DNA of 64,000 bases, taken from NCBI RefSeq assembly GCF_033978795.1, contig NC_084618.1:9144892-9208891 (forward strand), written 5' to 3'. Positions 1-11,551 of the stretch are shown here, piece after piece. The notes under the pieces are model-generated. The model searched no databases, was not told where the DNA came from, and was given only the letters and a program-made list of their open reading frames with translations. The stretch comes from Nerophis ophidion. Taxonomy: Eukaryota; Chordata; Actinopteri; Syngnathiformes; Syngnathidae. Numbering within the stretch: the first letter of the stretch is position 1; every line of letters starts with the position of its first letter. Made by a program: the position numbers and the translations under genes.

Positions 1-240
1 CAGAAGAGAACCGGAGAGTCGGGAGACAAAACCAGATTTAAGGGTGTCCACGTCACATTTTTGAAACAGCATTCATCTCTGGAGGAGGACGGGAGGGGGC
101 GGGGCTCCACGCCAGAGCTCACGTTCCTGATTGGCTCCTCCCTGACGTCCAAATATAGACGGCGTGTCATGTGGCTGGAAGATGTCTGCTCTCAGCTCGA
201 TACAAACTATTACAAGTTATGAAAGTGCTTTTTTGTGTGT
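1..240 (+). promoter_or_regulatory. Promoter-like block at left edge
   Basis: GC box GGGGGCGGGGC (about 95-105), inverted CCAAT ATTGGCT (129-135), CRE-like TGACGTCC (143-150) and a TATA/CArG-like CCAAATATAG (149-158) occur in the usual order and spacing for a plus-strand promoter. No downstream exon could be confirmed. Confidence 0.4.
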
Positions 241-799
241 TATTATTATTATTATATATAACCTTGCACTTCCACCATGTTGACTGCACATACTTTCTCT
301 TTGCTGAAACACAAAGTCAGCAGAGTGGCGCTGGCGAAAGGCTTCGTGCTTTTTCTGTTTTTTTTTTTTTTTTTTCAAGCCCTCCACCATTTGCTCATGT
401 TATGCCTTCAATTGTTTCTTCTTCTCCTCTTCACGGTGTCCACGTCCGCAAGCGGGAGAGGAGGTGCTCTGACTCTCATCAGCGTTTGGTTTCCCAGGCC
501 TGCCACATCCACAAAGGGAGGGATATGAGGAAAAATGTATCCAGAAGAAAGAAAAAAAAAAAAAAAAAACAGAAAGCGACGACCACAGAAGAAAAAAGGC
601 GGAGCTGTAATGATGGTGATGATGATGATAATGGCGATGATGATGATGGGGGGATAGAGGGGGGTGAATGTGCTTTTTGCACTCTTTGACATGTCAAATC
701 TTCGTTAAGAGTCGTGACAATATGGATTTTTATGTCTCATTATTATTTTTGGGGATGATTATGTCATGAGGAAGAAGAAGCAGGTGGTTTGAGTTAGGA
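241..799. other. Low-complexity, no gene seen
   Basis: T-run (about 357-375), A-run (about 551-568) and a GATGAT-rich stretch (610-650). Open frames here are low-complexity artefacts. Confidence 0.6.
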
Positions 800-992
800 C
801 AGTGTTATTCAACCTTTGCGTTGACAAAAATGCAGAGGCCCACCACCAGCAGAAATCATGAAAAAAACGTCAGTTGACAGTAAAAAGTCGTAGTCGCAAT
901 TGTTGGAAGTGACTTTAAAGCAGGGGTCGGGAACCTTTTTGGCTGAGAGAGCCAAGAATCCGAATATTTTATAATGTATTTCCGTAAGAGCC

Positions 993-1651
993 CATCCATC
1001 CATCCATCTTCTTCCGCTTATCCGAGGTCGGGTCGCGGGGGCAACAGCCTAAGCAGAGAAACCCAGACTTCCCTCTCCCCAGCCACTTCGTCTAGCTCTT
1101 CCCGAGGGATCCCGAGGCGTTCCCAGGCCAGCCGGGAGACCTAGTCTTCCCAACGTGTCCTGGGTCTTCCCCGTGGCCTCCTACCGGTTGGACGTGCCCT
1201 AAACACCTCCCTAGGGAGGCGTTGGGGTGGCATCCTGACCAGATGCCCGAGCCACCTCATCTGGCTCCTCTCCATGTGGAGGAGCAGCGGCTTTACTTTG
1301 AGTTCCTCCCGGATGGCAGAGCTTCTCACCCTATCTCTAAGGGAGAGACCCGCCACCCGGCGGAGGAAACTCATTTTGGCCGCTTGTACCCGTGATCTTA
1401 TCCTTTCGGTCATGACCCAAAGCTCATGACCATAGGTGAGGATGGGAACGTAGATCGACCGGTAAATTGAGAGCTTTGCCTTCCGGCTCAGCTCCTTCTT
1501 CACTACAACGGATCGGTACAACGTCCGCATTACTGAAGACGCCGCACCGATCCGCCTGTCGATCTCACGATCCACTCTTCCCTCACTCGTGAACAAGACT
1601 CCTAGGTACTTGAACTCCTCCACTTGGGGCAGGGTCTCCTCCCCAACCCGG
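993..1651 (-). mobile_element. Rex3/RTE-like LINE fragment, 5' truncated
   Basis: A minus-strand frame of up to 172 codons encodes EEFKYLGVLFTSEGRVDREI, then LTYGHELWVMTERIRSRVQA and MRWLGHLVRMPP, the C-terminal end of a teleost RTE-type reverse transcriptase. It stops early (TAG at 1141-1143). The 3' end carries the GATG tail typical of Rex3. AGAGCC flanks both sides, the TSD. Confidence 0.85.
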
Positions 1652-1781
1652 AGAGCCATATCATTTTTTTTTCAACACTGAACACACCTAAACGTGTGCA
1701 TTTTTCAGTAAGACCAACAATACTAGAGTATAACAGGTTTCCTATTCTTTGTAATAACATTGATATTCTGAAGCTAACTGT

Positions 1782-2142
1782 GGAGGGGGCGGGGCCTGCG
1801 GACCTGCAGCGAAGCGGCGTGTGCCAGGACCGGCCTGGAAATCAGCAACAGGTGCGTAGACAACCCACCTGGGCCTTGTTTTCTAATCACCTGTCGCTCT
1901 GTTATAAGCAGCAGCCAGGAGGAGAGACAGGGTTGGAGCTGGAGCCAGAGTGCGAGCAAGAACGAAAGAGAAAAAGACAATTGCTGGAAAGCAACTGAGA
2001 GACTTATTGAAAAATAAGAAAATATCGTAACCCTGAAACAGTCTTTCATGTCGGTGCTTGGTGGTCTGAAGAACCCCCAGGAGGGCAAGCCCTAAAAAAA
2101 ACAATAGTAAATAAACTGCGGTAGAAAAAAGGATGGATGGAT
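1782..2142. mobile_element. GC-rich unidentified insertion
   Basis: GTGGAGGGGGCGGGGCCTGC to a GGATGGATGG tail, splitting the hAT body relative to its second copy at 3256. TATAAGCAGCAGCCAGG is a TATA-like word. Class not recognised. Confidence 0.5.
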
Positions 2143-2202
2143 TCAAATGCATCAGCATTTTTGATATTTTGAACGTTATTTTTAACACTTTGATTACAAG
2201 TG

Positions 2203-2440
2203 AATTGTGAATTGAATTATATTTATATAGCGCTTTTCTCTAGTGACTCAAAGCGTTTTACATAGTGAAACCCAATATCTAAGTTACATTTAAACCAGTG
2301 TGGGTAGCACTGAGAGCAGGTGGGTAAAGTGTCTTGCCCAAGGACACAACGGCAGTGACTAGGATGACGGAAGCGGGAATTGAACCTGCAACCCTCAAGT
2401 TGCTGGCACGGCCGCTTTACCAACCGAGCTAAGCCGCCCC
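2203..2440 (-). mobile_element. tRNA-derived SINE
   Basis: Reverse complement begins GGGCGGCTTAGCTCGGTTGG (A-box region), has GGTTCAATTCCCGC (B-box), GGCAAGACACTTTACCCAC, and ends near TATATAAATATAATTCAATT. A standard fish SINE architecture. Confidence 0.88.
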
Positions 2441-2827
2441 ATCGTTCTCTCGTACGGCTACGTTAGCAGCTAGCGTTAGCCACGTCGCTATGTATGTAAG
2501 AATGTGCGCCTGCTTGTCTGCGAGAAGTGGAATTAGTCATTACTTATCGTGTTAAGCAGTGTTAGCTCAGATTTATCCGAGAGCCAGATGCACTCATCAA
2601 AAGAGCCACATCCGGCTCTAGAGCCATAGGTTCCCTACCCCTGCTTTAAAGCATAAGCAAGCATGACTGACTATAGCTCTTGTCTCAAAGTAAGTGTACT
2701 GTCACCACCTGTCACATCACAACCTGACGCATTTGCACTTGTTGAGTGTTTTCCTGTGTGTAGTCTCTTACTTCTTGTCTTGCGCTCTTATTTTGGTGGC
2801 TTTTCCTCTTTTTCTGGCAGTTTCACG

Positions 2828-4627
2828 TAGGGCTGGGCGATATATCGCGGGTTGGTCTCTGTGCGATACAGAAAATGACTATATCGTAATATTCGAATAT
2901 ACGTTCACAAGCAGGACTTTTAGCTGCGGGCGTACACTTCAGGCTCTCCTCGCTCTTTCCTGTCTCTCCTTCTCGCAGACAAGCAGGCGCACATTCTTAC
3001 ATACGTCACATACGTAGCGACGTGGCTAACGTTAGCTGCTAACGTAGCCGTACGAGAGAAAGATGGTGCAGATCTGGTAACAAATGAAGGAAAACTTCAT
3101 TCCCAATAACAACAGCAGGGTTTTCGTAGTCTGGCGGTGGTTTGGCTTCAATGGGAATATGTCGACCAGCCAACTGTAATTTGGGGGGAAGTATTGCTAT
3201 AAAAAGTAGCATTACTGCTAATATGTAGCATCGTTTGTAAAGTCACTCGCTAGGGCAAGGGTCGGGAACCATTTTGGCTGAGAGAGCCATGAAAACCAAA
3301 TATTTCAAAATGTATTTCCGTGAGAGCCATATCATATTTTTTAACACTGAATACAACCAAATGTGTGCATTTTTAAGTAAGACCAACATTTTTAGAGTAT
3401 AATAAGTCTCTTATTCTTTTTAATAACATTGTTATTCTGAAGCTAACCAATAATAAATCAAATGCCATGTCTGTTGATCATGTTTTTGTTTGGCCATGTG
3501 CTGTTTGTCTTTTGGACTCTTTAAGTTCCTGTTTTTTTTCCACTCCCTTGTCTGGTTTCCTTGGTTACTCATTTTGTCCACCTGTCTCTAGTGGACAAAA
3601 TGCCGCTCACCTGCTTCCCGAGCACTAATCAGAGGCAGTAATGAAGCTTGTCTTTGCCAGTCAGTCGCCCTGGCGTCAATGTGATCTTTTCTTGCTCTGT
3701 GCTGACTTGTTTCATGCCTTGCCATAGTTTCGTGCTTCATGCCATGCCAAGTAAGTTTGGATTTATGTTCATAGTCTGTTTATGCGTTAGCTTTGTTCCT
3801 TAGCCCAAGTTGTGCCTCCACTGTGAGCGATTTTTGTTTGTATATTTTTTTTAGTTTAAATGAAATCATGTTTTTACCCAAATGCCATGTCCCGAGTAGT
3901 CCGTCTACCTTCCTGGGAGAACGACTCTGCAGCAAGCTGCAACCCCCCCATCGTGACATTAAACACTGTTTACCATTAATGCGACTTCTTGAACAGGTGC
4001 GGTAGAAAACGAATGGATGGATTTAAATGCATGAGAATGTTTTATATTTTGCATGTTATTTTTAGCACTGTAATTACCGGCGAAATTATTCATAATTATC
4101 GCATTAAGCAATGTCAGCTGAGATGTATCTGAGAGCCAGATGCAGTCATCAAAAGAGCCACATCTGGCTCTAGAGCCCTAGGTTCCCTACCCCTGTTCTA
4201 GAGAATGAAGAGAATTTCATAACCTTAGTAACATCCCACATAGTGAAGGACGAATACTATTTGATTTCCTGTTATGCAACTCATTTTTATTTGACACTTA
4301 AAATGTCTCTGACAATCTTGCGATTTGCGTTTTGGAAATGACTTGAATGTTTGTGCCATTGCTTAAAAACTTTAATAAATACACTTTTGTTCAATTGACT
4401 TTGTTGTGATTTCCCTCTCTGCATGAAAGTTTAAAAGTAGCATATATTATTAATGCAGTATGAAGAAGAATGTTTGAATGTAGACACATAGAATCATCAT
4501 ACTGCTGTGATTATATGCATCAAGTGTTCATTCAAGGCTGAGGCAAAATATCGTAATATATATCGTGTATCGCGATATGGCCTAAAAATATCGCGATATT
4601 AAAAAAAGGCAATATCGCCCAGGCCTA
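2828..4627. mobile_element. hAT element with 8-bp TSD, second in stack
   Basis: TAGGGCTGGGCGATATATCG ... CAATATCGCCCAGGCCTA inverted ends, flanked by GTTTCACG (2820-2827) and GTTTCATG (4628-4635). Hosts another hAT at 3256-4195. A fragment of this family also sits inverted at 2441-2530. Confidence 0.92.
3256..4195. mobile_element. Second copy of the CAGGGGTCGGGAACC hAT
   Basis: CAAGGGTCGGGAACC ... GGTTCCCTACCCCTG ends; flanks CGCTAGGG / TTCTAGAG match at 5 of 8. Contains the interspersed repeat of 3480-4020. It lacks the Rex3 and SINE insertions of copy 1, and so shows their empty sites. Confidence 0.85.
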
Positions 4628-5027
4628 GTTTCATGTCTTCCTTTGAGCGATATTCCCTGCATCTGCTTTTTATTTAAGCAATTTTTATCCTTCTTTGTGG
4701 GTGCATTGCCGATTGTCATGTCATGTTGGGATGTACTTTGTCTTTGCTCCACAGTAAGTCTTTGCTGTCGTCCAGCATTCTGTGTGTGTTTACTTTGTAG
4801 CCAGTTCAGTTGTAGTTTTTGTTCTGCATAGCCTTCCCTGAGCTTCAATGCCTTTTCTTAGGGGCACTCACTTTTTGTTTATTATTTTGTTTAAGCATTA
4901 GACACATTTTTACCTTCGCCCTGCCTTCCGCTGTTTCCGTCATCTACAAAGCAATTAGCTATTTGACATGGAAGAGTATTACACGGTTACTCTGCCCAGC
5001 TCTAGACGGTATCGACACACAACATCC

Positions 5028-5155
5028 ATCCATCAATCCATTTTCGACCACTTGTCCTGTTCGGGGTCAAGTGGTCGAAAGGCGGTGTACACCCTGGACA
5101 AGTCTCCACCTCATCGCAGGGCCAACACAGATAGACAGACAACATTCACACACTA
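5028..5155 (-). mobile_element. SINE 3' fragment
   Basis: Reverse complement of the GGTGGCGACTTGTCC domain (CACCCTGGACAAGTCTCCAC) with ATCCATCAATCC at the tail side. Confidence 0.75.
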
Positions 5156-5323
5156 GGGACCATTTAGTCAACAACTGCCCTTTATTAGCAATTTCTAATT
5201 GCTTATTTGCAAAAAAATATATTTTTGACCCCTGATAGGTGAAATTAGATTATCTCCCACGACACACCAGACTGTATCTCACGGCACACTAGTGTGCCGC
5301 GGCACAGTGGTTGGAAAACACCG

Positions 5324-5734
5324 GGTTAGACTTTCTTTGCAGGACGTGGCGTGGCACAGGTGGCACTTCAGGCAGGTAACCACGGGAGATGCTCACTTTC
5401 TGTGTCGAAAGCGCGGCCAGCTTGTATTTTTCAAGTATTCTAAAAATATCACCCCCCCACCCCCAAAAAAGTGGAATATAAGAGTAAAGAGGTGTAATGT
5501 AATGAGAGAATGTTGCAATATTTACACAGATAACACAACAGGCAGTTTGCATCACTTTAAAACTCTCATTTCTTACAAAATGATAACTAATCAATTTACT
5601 TTTAAACGGTAATTCCTTAAAAAAGTATAACTAATCAAAATCTATATTTAAAAAAAAGAATGACTGTGCATGTGAGCTTGGTATTTTTATGTGTTTTTAT
5701 GTATTTATCAGAGTACCATGTTCCATGTACCATA
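5324..5734. other. No feature recognised
   Basis: Mixed sequence with a C-run (about 5452-5465). No splice-bounded coding block found. Confidence 0.4.
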
Positions 5735-6085
5735 TTCCAACTGCTCCCACAGTGGACTGTTTTAAGTCTCGTCTTAAAACCCATTTTTATTCTCTGGCTT
5801 TTAACAGAACGTGAGTTGTGTGGTCCTCTGTTGCCCTCTGTGTTTTGACATTTGGATTTCTATTTAATATTTTAATTGGTTTCACCCTTTTTAATCATAT
5901 TTATTTTATATTGTTTTTATATTGGTGTTATATGTATTTATTTATTATTATTTATTTTTATTTTTATTCAGTCATTGGTGGAGCTCAGGATAGTATTTGA
6001 ATGTTGTTTTTAATATTGTTGTGCAGCACTTTGGAAACATTTTGTTGTTTAAATGTGCTATATAAATAAAGCGGATTGGATGTTC
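5735..6085 (+). mobile_element. L2-like LINE 3' end
   Basis: Translation of 5750-5805 reads VDCFKSRLKTHFYSLAF, the conserved C-terminus of L2/CR1-group reverse transcriptases, then a 3' UTR ending GTGCTATATAAATAAA. Different subfamily from the GATTGATT-tailed copies. Confidence 0.75.
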
Positions 6086-6252
6086 TTATGTTTTTATGTG
6101 TTATTATCAATTTGCACTAAATTAATTTGCTTGCAATTTTCTTGTACAATGATAATAAAGATATATTCTATTATTGACTTGTTCATGTACTTCACATCAA
6201 ATATTTCACGTTGGACAAAATACTGCATATTTTGTGTGTTTGTCATATAAAT

Positions 6253-6507
6253 CAGTGGTCCTCAACCACCGAGCCGCGGCTCGATTGGTACTGGGCTGCA
6301 GAATAATTATTTATTATTATTATTTTATTAAATCAACATTAAAAAAAACACAAGATACACTTACAATGAGTGCACCAACCCAAAAAACCTCCCTTTTTCA
6401 TGACAAAAAAAAAAAAAAAAAAAGAATCCCCCCCACCCTCGCCAGGCCACGGGAAAAACGATCGAGCGTTGACCGGACCGCAGCTACAAAAAGGTTGGGG
6501 ACCACTG
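6253..6507. mobile_element. 255-bp hAT MITE with perfect TSD
   Basis: CAGTGGTCCTCAACC ... GGTTGGGGACCACTG, flanked on both sides by ATATAAAT (6245-6252, 6508-6515). Interior contains an A-run and a short GC block. Confidence 0.95.
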
Positions 6508-6515
6508 ATATAAAT

Positions 6516-7809
6516 AACACATTTCTTTGACTAAAAGGCATAAAACTGATCTGAAGCCGATCTTAAGATGTAAGTATTTCATGTCAAAATACTTTATTTT
6601 TTAACACCTCTATGAGTGGGCCTGATATATCTTTTTTTTTTTTAAACGGTCATTGCTCAAAAAACAATAATGAACCAAAATCGATGTTGTTATTTACATT
6701 TTTGCCAGTTGCTTCACATCAGATGTTCCACTTTAAACATTTTTGCATCTTTTGTCGTAAACGTTACTCAAATTAAAACTTTATGGAATTGATTTATGGA
6801 TATTTAAGCTTCTCTTGAGGGTGCCTGGGTCCTTCAACATTAACTTGAAGTGAGCCCTGAGGGTTATGACACATGTTGTATTGGTTTTGAAAACATCACA
6901 ATGGTCGCCGCTTGCTCTCATTTTTTTCAGTGTGCGGTCCTCGGTGTAAAAGTTGAGTCCGGACACCTGGACTGCAGCTGTGGAAAGTCCAAGAAAATAA
7001 ATTCAAGACTTTATTTTTCCTTCCCGCTCCTGTCCCGACCTGCCTGGTGCATTGCTCAACTGCTTCACACAAACCATCCCCCCCCCCCCGCTGCCCGGGT
7101 CTAAAAAGGGTGTCCCACCCCAGGGCGTCGCTCTTTAAGCGTCCACGGGGGCGGCACATGAGGCAGACTCCGCCCCACTTCTCGTCTCAGGGCACGCCCA
7201 TCGCCACTCCCTTCCAGCTTCACGCTGACTTCCTGCCAGATTTCTTATAAATTCAAACACATTGTCTTTTTGCTCACACGATGGCTCCTCCCAATTTGTC
7301 TCCCGGCAACTTTTGCCTCATATTAATAAAAAAAATAAATAAAAAGGCTTTCCTACTTGACGTGCTAAAAGTGAGATCCAAGTTGGAGAAGCAAAGCAAA
7401 ATGGGCTTCAAACATCCTCCAGATGAGTGTGATTGCGGGACCATCTGGAATCGCTTAAAGTGACTTCAGCTTTTGGAAGAAAAAAAAAAAAAAAAGCTCC
7501 AGAAGGAAAAAATGAAAATAGTCCCAAACCAGCCTTTCGCTCTCCCTTTGGTTCCTGCGAGTGAACAAGCCAGCGTGTCCACAACACAACAAGACACTCT
7601 CCTCTTATTCTGCACTCTTGCTGAATAAAAGTGAGAAAAAGTGAGGATTACAACATCCGGGCCTGGAGGACTTGACAAGCCACAACACGTCAGCTTCCAC
7701 CTGCACAACTACACACTACATCCATGTACTACAGTGTGTACATACACAATAACATACATAAACACTAGATCTACAACTCTCTTAAAAACTAATAATAATA
7801 ATTAAAGGC
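6516..7809. other. Non-coding stretch, partly GC-rich
   Basis: 6560-6790 shares AT-rich words with the hAT interior at 47648-49902. 7080-7240 is GC-rich with a C-run and GGGGGCGGCACATG. No supported exon. Confidence 0.4.
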
Positions 7810-7811
7810 AG

Positions 7812-7887
7812 CGATGGACGAGGCTGCTTGGGCTGCTGCCCCCGTGACCCAAGCCCGGATAAGTGGTAGAAGATGGATGGATGGATT
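7812..7887 (+). mobile_element. Rex3-like 3' tail
   Basis: GCTGCCCCCGTGACCCAAGC and GGATAAGTGGTAGAAGATGG plus GATG tail, matching the 3' end of the Rex3-like fragment at 993-1651. Confidence 0.75.
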
Positions 7888-7998
7888 ATTACACAGAGAA
7901 AAAGTTGTATACACATGTGTTATACATCAGTCTCATAGTAATAACAGTTGTAAAGTGGCTTGGGCATTTTATAAGGACGCCATTTTGAGACTCTAATG

Positions 7999-8763
7999 CA
8001 GGGGTGTCAAACTCAAATACAAAGTGGGCCAAAATTTAAAACCGAACAAAGCCGCGGGCCGAGGTTGAACAAATTAACTTTTTAATAGGGACCCAAACAA
8101 CTTTTGCATTGAATATTGAACAAGCAAGGCTTATATAACTTTATAGTGACATGCAAAATCCAGTTTCAAATAATAATAATAATTAAAAAATATCAATGGC
8201 ATATCAAATAAAATGTAAATAAAAATTGGTGTATATTGTAGCGTCCTGGAAGAGTTAGTGCTGCAAGGCGTTCTGGGTATTTGTTCTGTTGTGTTCTCCC
8301 GAAATGTGTCTTTCTTGTTTGGTGTGGGTTCAAAGTGTGGCGCATATTTGTAACAGTGTTGTTTATACGGCCACCCTCAGTGTGACCTGTATGGCTGTTG
8401 ACCAAGTTTGCGTTGCATTCACTTGTGTGTGTGTGTGTATAATCCGCATATATTATGTGACTGGGCCGGCACGCTGTTTGTATGGAGGAAAAGCGGATGT
8501 GGAAACAGGTTGTAGAGAACGCCAAAGGCAGAGCCTTTAAAGCCCACCCCAAATATTGTTGTCCGGGATGAAAATCGGGAGGGGCACGGAACTTCGGGAG
8601 TCTCCTGGGAAAATCGGGAGGGTTGGCAAGTAAGAGTATTAGCGGTGAATGCTGTATAATACCGGCGGGCCAGCTCTAATGTTAATTTGATATTGCCTCA
8701 AGGGCCAAATGAAATTACACGGCGGGCCACATTTGGCCCGCGGGCAAGAGTTTGACACCCATG
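7999..8763. mobile_element. hAT non-autonomous element
   Basis: CAGGGGTGTCAAACTC ... GAGTTTGACACCCATG, flanked by CTCTAATG and CTCTGATG (7 of 8). Interior has GT-rich stretches and GGCGGGCCACATTTGGCCCG. Confidence 0.92.
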
Positions 8764-8789
8764 CTCTGATGCATGGTGAATGTAACGCA

Positions 8790-9645
8790 GTTGTTGTATT
8801 GAAGTGGGAATAGCAAACTTCCTGTTGATTTTAGTTGGGGGCGGTCAGTGTATGAAATATAGGTCTCAGTGAGACCTATATGGAGGCTTTTGTTTCATGT
8901 GTGTATGACAGTCCTACAGTTTTGTCTGAGCAGAAAGCTGCCATTTTGTGACAACAGCAGCAGCGCAATGGTTCTTTGCGGGCTCATAAAATCCAAACCG
9001 GGGTAGTAATTAAAACTCTTTCTTCAACTTTTAACCAGAAGGGTTCAATCTCTCGTCTGTGCTTTTTTGAAGCCGCAACGACAAACGGCCTCAGGGGAGA
9101 TAATATTTGAAAAAAAGCAACATTTTTTTAGCCAACTTTTGTATTGAAGTGGGAATAGCAAACTTCCTGTTGATTTTAGCCGGGGGTTCTCAGTGGATGA
9201 AATATAGGTCTAACTGAGACCTACGTGGTGGTTTTTGTTTCATGTTTCTACGACATTCCTACTGGAAGTTGAATTGATTAACGTGGACCCCGACTTAAAC
9301 AAGTTCAAAACTTATTTAGTGGTCAATTGTACGGAATATGTGCTGAACTGTGCAATCCACTAATAAAAGTTTCAATCAATCAATCAATCAGTTACAGACA
9401 GTTGTGTCTGTGTTTTCTTCCTAGGGGGCGCTAGAGCGCAATTTTGAGTTTTAGGGTTTGGTTTTTTGATTAGATCTCAATTTTCGCCAGTCCTGATGTG
9501 TGTGTCAAATTTGGTGAGTTTTGAGCATGTTAAGGGGGTCAAATTACAACTCAACGAGGCAGCGGTATAATAATAAATAATAATAATAATAAAACCTTAG
9601 AAATTCAATAGGGTCGTCTGTCCCAAAGCACATCGGTCCCTAATA
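8790..9645. repeat. Interspersed repeat family, copy 1
   Basis: Shares long blocks with 21455-22380: ACTTCCTGTTGATTTT, GAAATATAGGTCTAAGTGAG, CATTCCTACTGGAAGTTA, CGCCAGTCCTGATGTGTGTG and a terminal CGGTCCCTAA. Internally duplicated. Split by the short retroposon at 9273-9392. Class not recognised. Confidence 0.75.
9273..9392 (+). mobile_element. Short retroposon with CAAT tail
   Basis: ACGTGGACCCCGACTTAAAC to AAAGTTTCAATCAATCAATC; same family as 49213-49352. The host repeat at 22130 shows the empty site. Confidence 0.8.
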
Positions 9646-9744
9646 ATTTGTACTGTAATTCTAAATAATTACATTAAATCAAATGAGTGTTTGAAATGAA
9701 GCCATCATGATTGTTGTACTGTTAATAATAATAACCAAAAGCAC

Positions 9745-10640
9745 TTTGGTGAGGTCGCACACTGTTGTTGGTGGCTCTCAGTCTCCGAGGTGTTCCATCG
9801 GGTTTTGGTCAGGATCTCTGTGCAGGCCAGTCAAGTTCATCCACACCAGAGACTTTGTCATCCATGTCTTCATGGACCTTGCTCACAGTCATGTTGGAAG
9901 AGGAAGGGGGCCCACTCCAAACTTTTTATCACAAGGTTGGACGCATGAAATTGTCCAAAATGTTTTGGTATCTGGCCCTGCGATGAGGTGGCGACTTGTC
10001 CAGGGTGTACCCGCCTTCCGCCTGATTGTAGCTGAGATAGGCACCAGCGCCCCCCGCGACCCCAAAGGGAATAAGCGGTAAAAAAAATGGATGAATGGAT
10101 GGGTTTTGGTATCCTGCAGCATTCAACGTTCCTTTAACTAGAACTAAGGGGAACTCCTGAAAAGCAACCCCGCACCATAATTCCTCCGCCACCAAATTTC
10201 ATACTCGGCACAATGCAGTCCGAAATGTAGCGTTCTCCTGGCGACCTCCAAAGCCAGACTGGTCCATCAGATTGCCAGATGGAAAAGCATGATTCATCAG
10301 TCCTGAGAAGACGTCTCTACTGCTCTAGAGTCCAGTGGTGATGTCCTTTACAACACTGCATCCCACGCTTTGCAATGGACTTGCTGATGTATGGCTTAGA
10401 TGAAGCTGCTCAGCCATGGAAACCCATTCCGTGAAACTCTCTGCTTACTGTACGTGGGCTAATTGGAAGGTGACATGAAGTCTGGAGCTCTGTAGGAACT
10501 GACTGTGCAGAAAGTATTTGCACTATGCTGACCTCTCTGTCAGTTTACCTGGCCTACCACTTGGTGGCTGAGTTGATGGTGTTCCCAAACTCTTCACTTC
10601 TCTTCTAATAAAGCCGACAGTTGACTTTGACAGTTAACAT
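9745..10640 (-). mobile_element. Tc1-like transposase remnant
   Basis: Minus-strand frames encode GVAFQEFPLVLVKGTLNAAG, PGERYISDCIVPSMKFGGGG-type and ILDNFMRPTL pieces, the C-terminal half of a Tc1 transposase. Broken by frameshifts and by a SINE tail at 9973-10102. Confidence 0.82.
9973..10102 (+). mobile_element. SINE 3' fragment in Tc1 remnant
   Basis: CTGCGATGAGGTGGCGACTT-like domain to a GGATGAATGGATGG tail, flanked by the 11-bp TSD GTTTTGGTATC (9962-9972 and 10103-10113). Confidence 0.9.
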
Positions 10641-10661
10641 ATTTGTGTTATACACTGTATA

Positions 10662-11549
10662 CCGTATTTCCTTGAATTTCCACCGGGTATACAGTATAGT
10701 ATGCGCCTGCCTAGACCTACTGCCGAGTCAAACTGGTTTTGCAAAATATTATTTTTATTAGCGCATGTTTAGAATTTCCGCCGGGTCAAACTCATTTCGC
10801 TAAATACTTAGCATATGCCTAGAATTTCCACCGGGTCAAACTCGTCACGTCACGAGTGACACTTCACCCGTCATCATTTTCAAAATGGAGGAGGCTGATT
10901 TCAATCATTTGAAATCGCATAAAGGGAATAAGATTAAGAGCTATTCAGTAGGATTTAAGGTCCAAGCTATTGAATATGCTAAAAAGAACAGTAAGCAGCT
11001 ATGTTTTATTAATATACCGTAGCTGCGTGTGTCAAATATGAGTCATTAAATGACTCCCGCCTCCTGGTGGTAGAGGGCGCTAGCGATCCTTCTTGCGACT
11101 ACTCGGCTGCAGAAGAAGTGACAACAAGCAGCAAGAGTGAGCATCGATCCTTTATGTTTTCCTCTCGCTTGCACTTTTAACATGGAGGATTACATATCTA
11201 AAATAAAAACGTTTTCTAAACTGGACTTTCAATCGAAACAGGAGGTAATAAAGGAAGATCTCCATCGAGACAGAGAGACTTTTATAACTGAAAAAAGATA
11301 AGGAAGACTTCTATAAACAAGTTATCGATGCGTTTGATCAGAAGGAGCTGTGCATGGACTTTATTTATAAGTAAAGGTAAGACCATAATAACGTTTTTTT
11401 TATTAAATGTGCTTTTCATGGTGGTATCCTTACATCACACTCAAATTTATAAGCACAGGCCTAAATTTACCACATGCCTTTGGTAAGCGCCGGAGTGAGA
11501 AGAGGTTTTAAATTAATTAGCATCCCGGCGGCAATTCAAGGAAATACGG
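10662..11549 (+). mobile_element. TA-flanked MITE-like element, copy 1
   Basis: CCGTATTTCCTTGAATT ... AATTCAAGGAAATACGG inverted ends between TA target duplications. Carries two ATG-led fragments: MEEADFNHLK..SYSVGFKVQAIEYAKKNS at 10885 (Brinker/pogo-type helix-turn-helix start) and MEDYISKIKTFSKLDFQSKQ at 11181 (resembles hAT/ZMYM-type transposase N-termini). Neither is complete. Confidence 0.88.
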
Positions 11550-11551
11550 TA

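Larger units (their letters stand above)
921..2643. mobile_element. hAT element with perfect 8-bp TSD
   Basis: CAGGGGTCGGGAACC ... GGTTCCCTACCCCTG inverted ends, with CTTTAAAG on both sides (913-920 and 2644-2651). Non-autonomous; its interior is enlarged by a Rex3 fragment, a further block and a SINE. Confidence 0.95.
800..5323. mobile_element. Outermost hAT element of a nested stack
   Basis: Ends CAGTGTTATTCAACC and GGTTGGAAAACACCG, flanked by AGTTAGGA and GGTTAGAC (core GTTAG shared). Its body is split into 800-920, 2652-2819 and 4636-5323 by two younger hAT insertions that each have their own TSD. A SINE tail (5028-5155) lies near the right end. Confidence 0.75.

Noticed and set aside
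171..689. A 172-codon open frame near the left edge
   Set aside because: Rich in homopolymer runs and GATGAT repeat; no domain, and competing frames on both strands are equally open.
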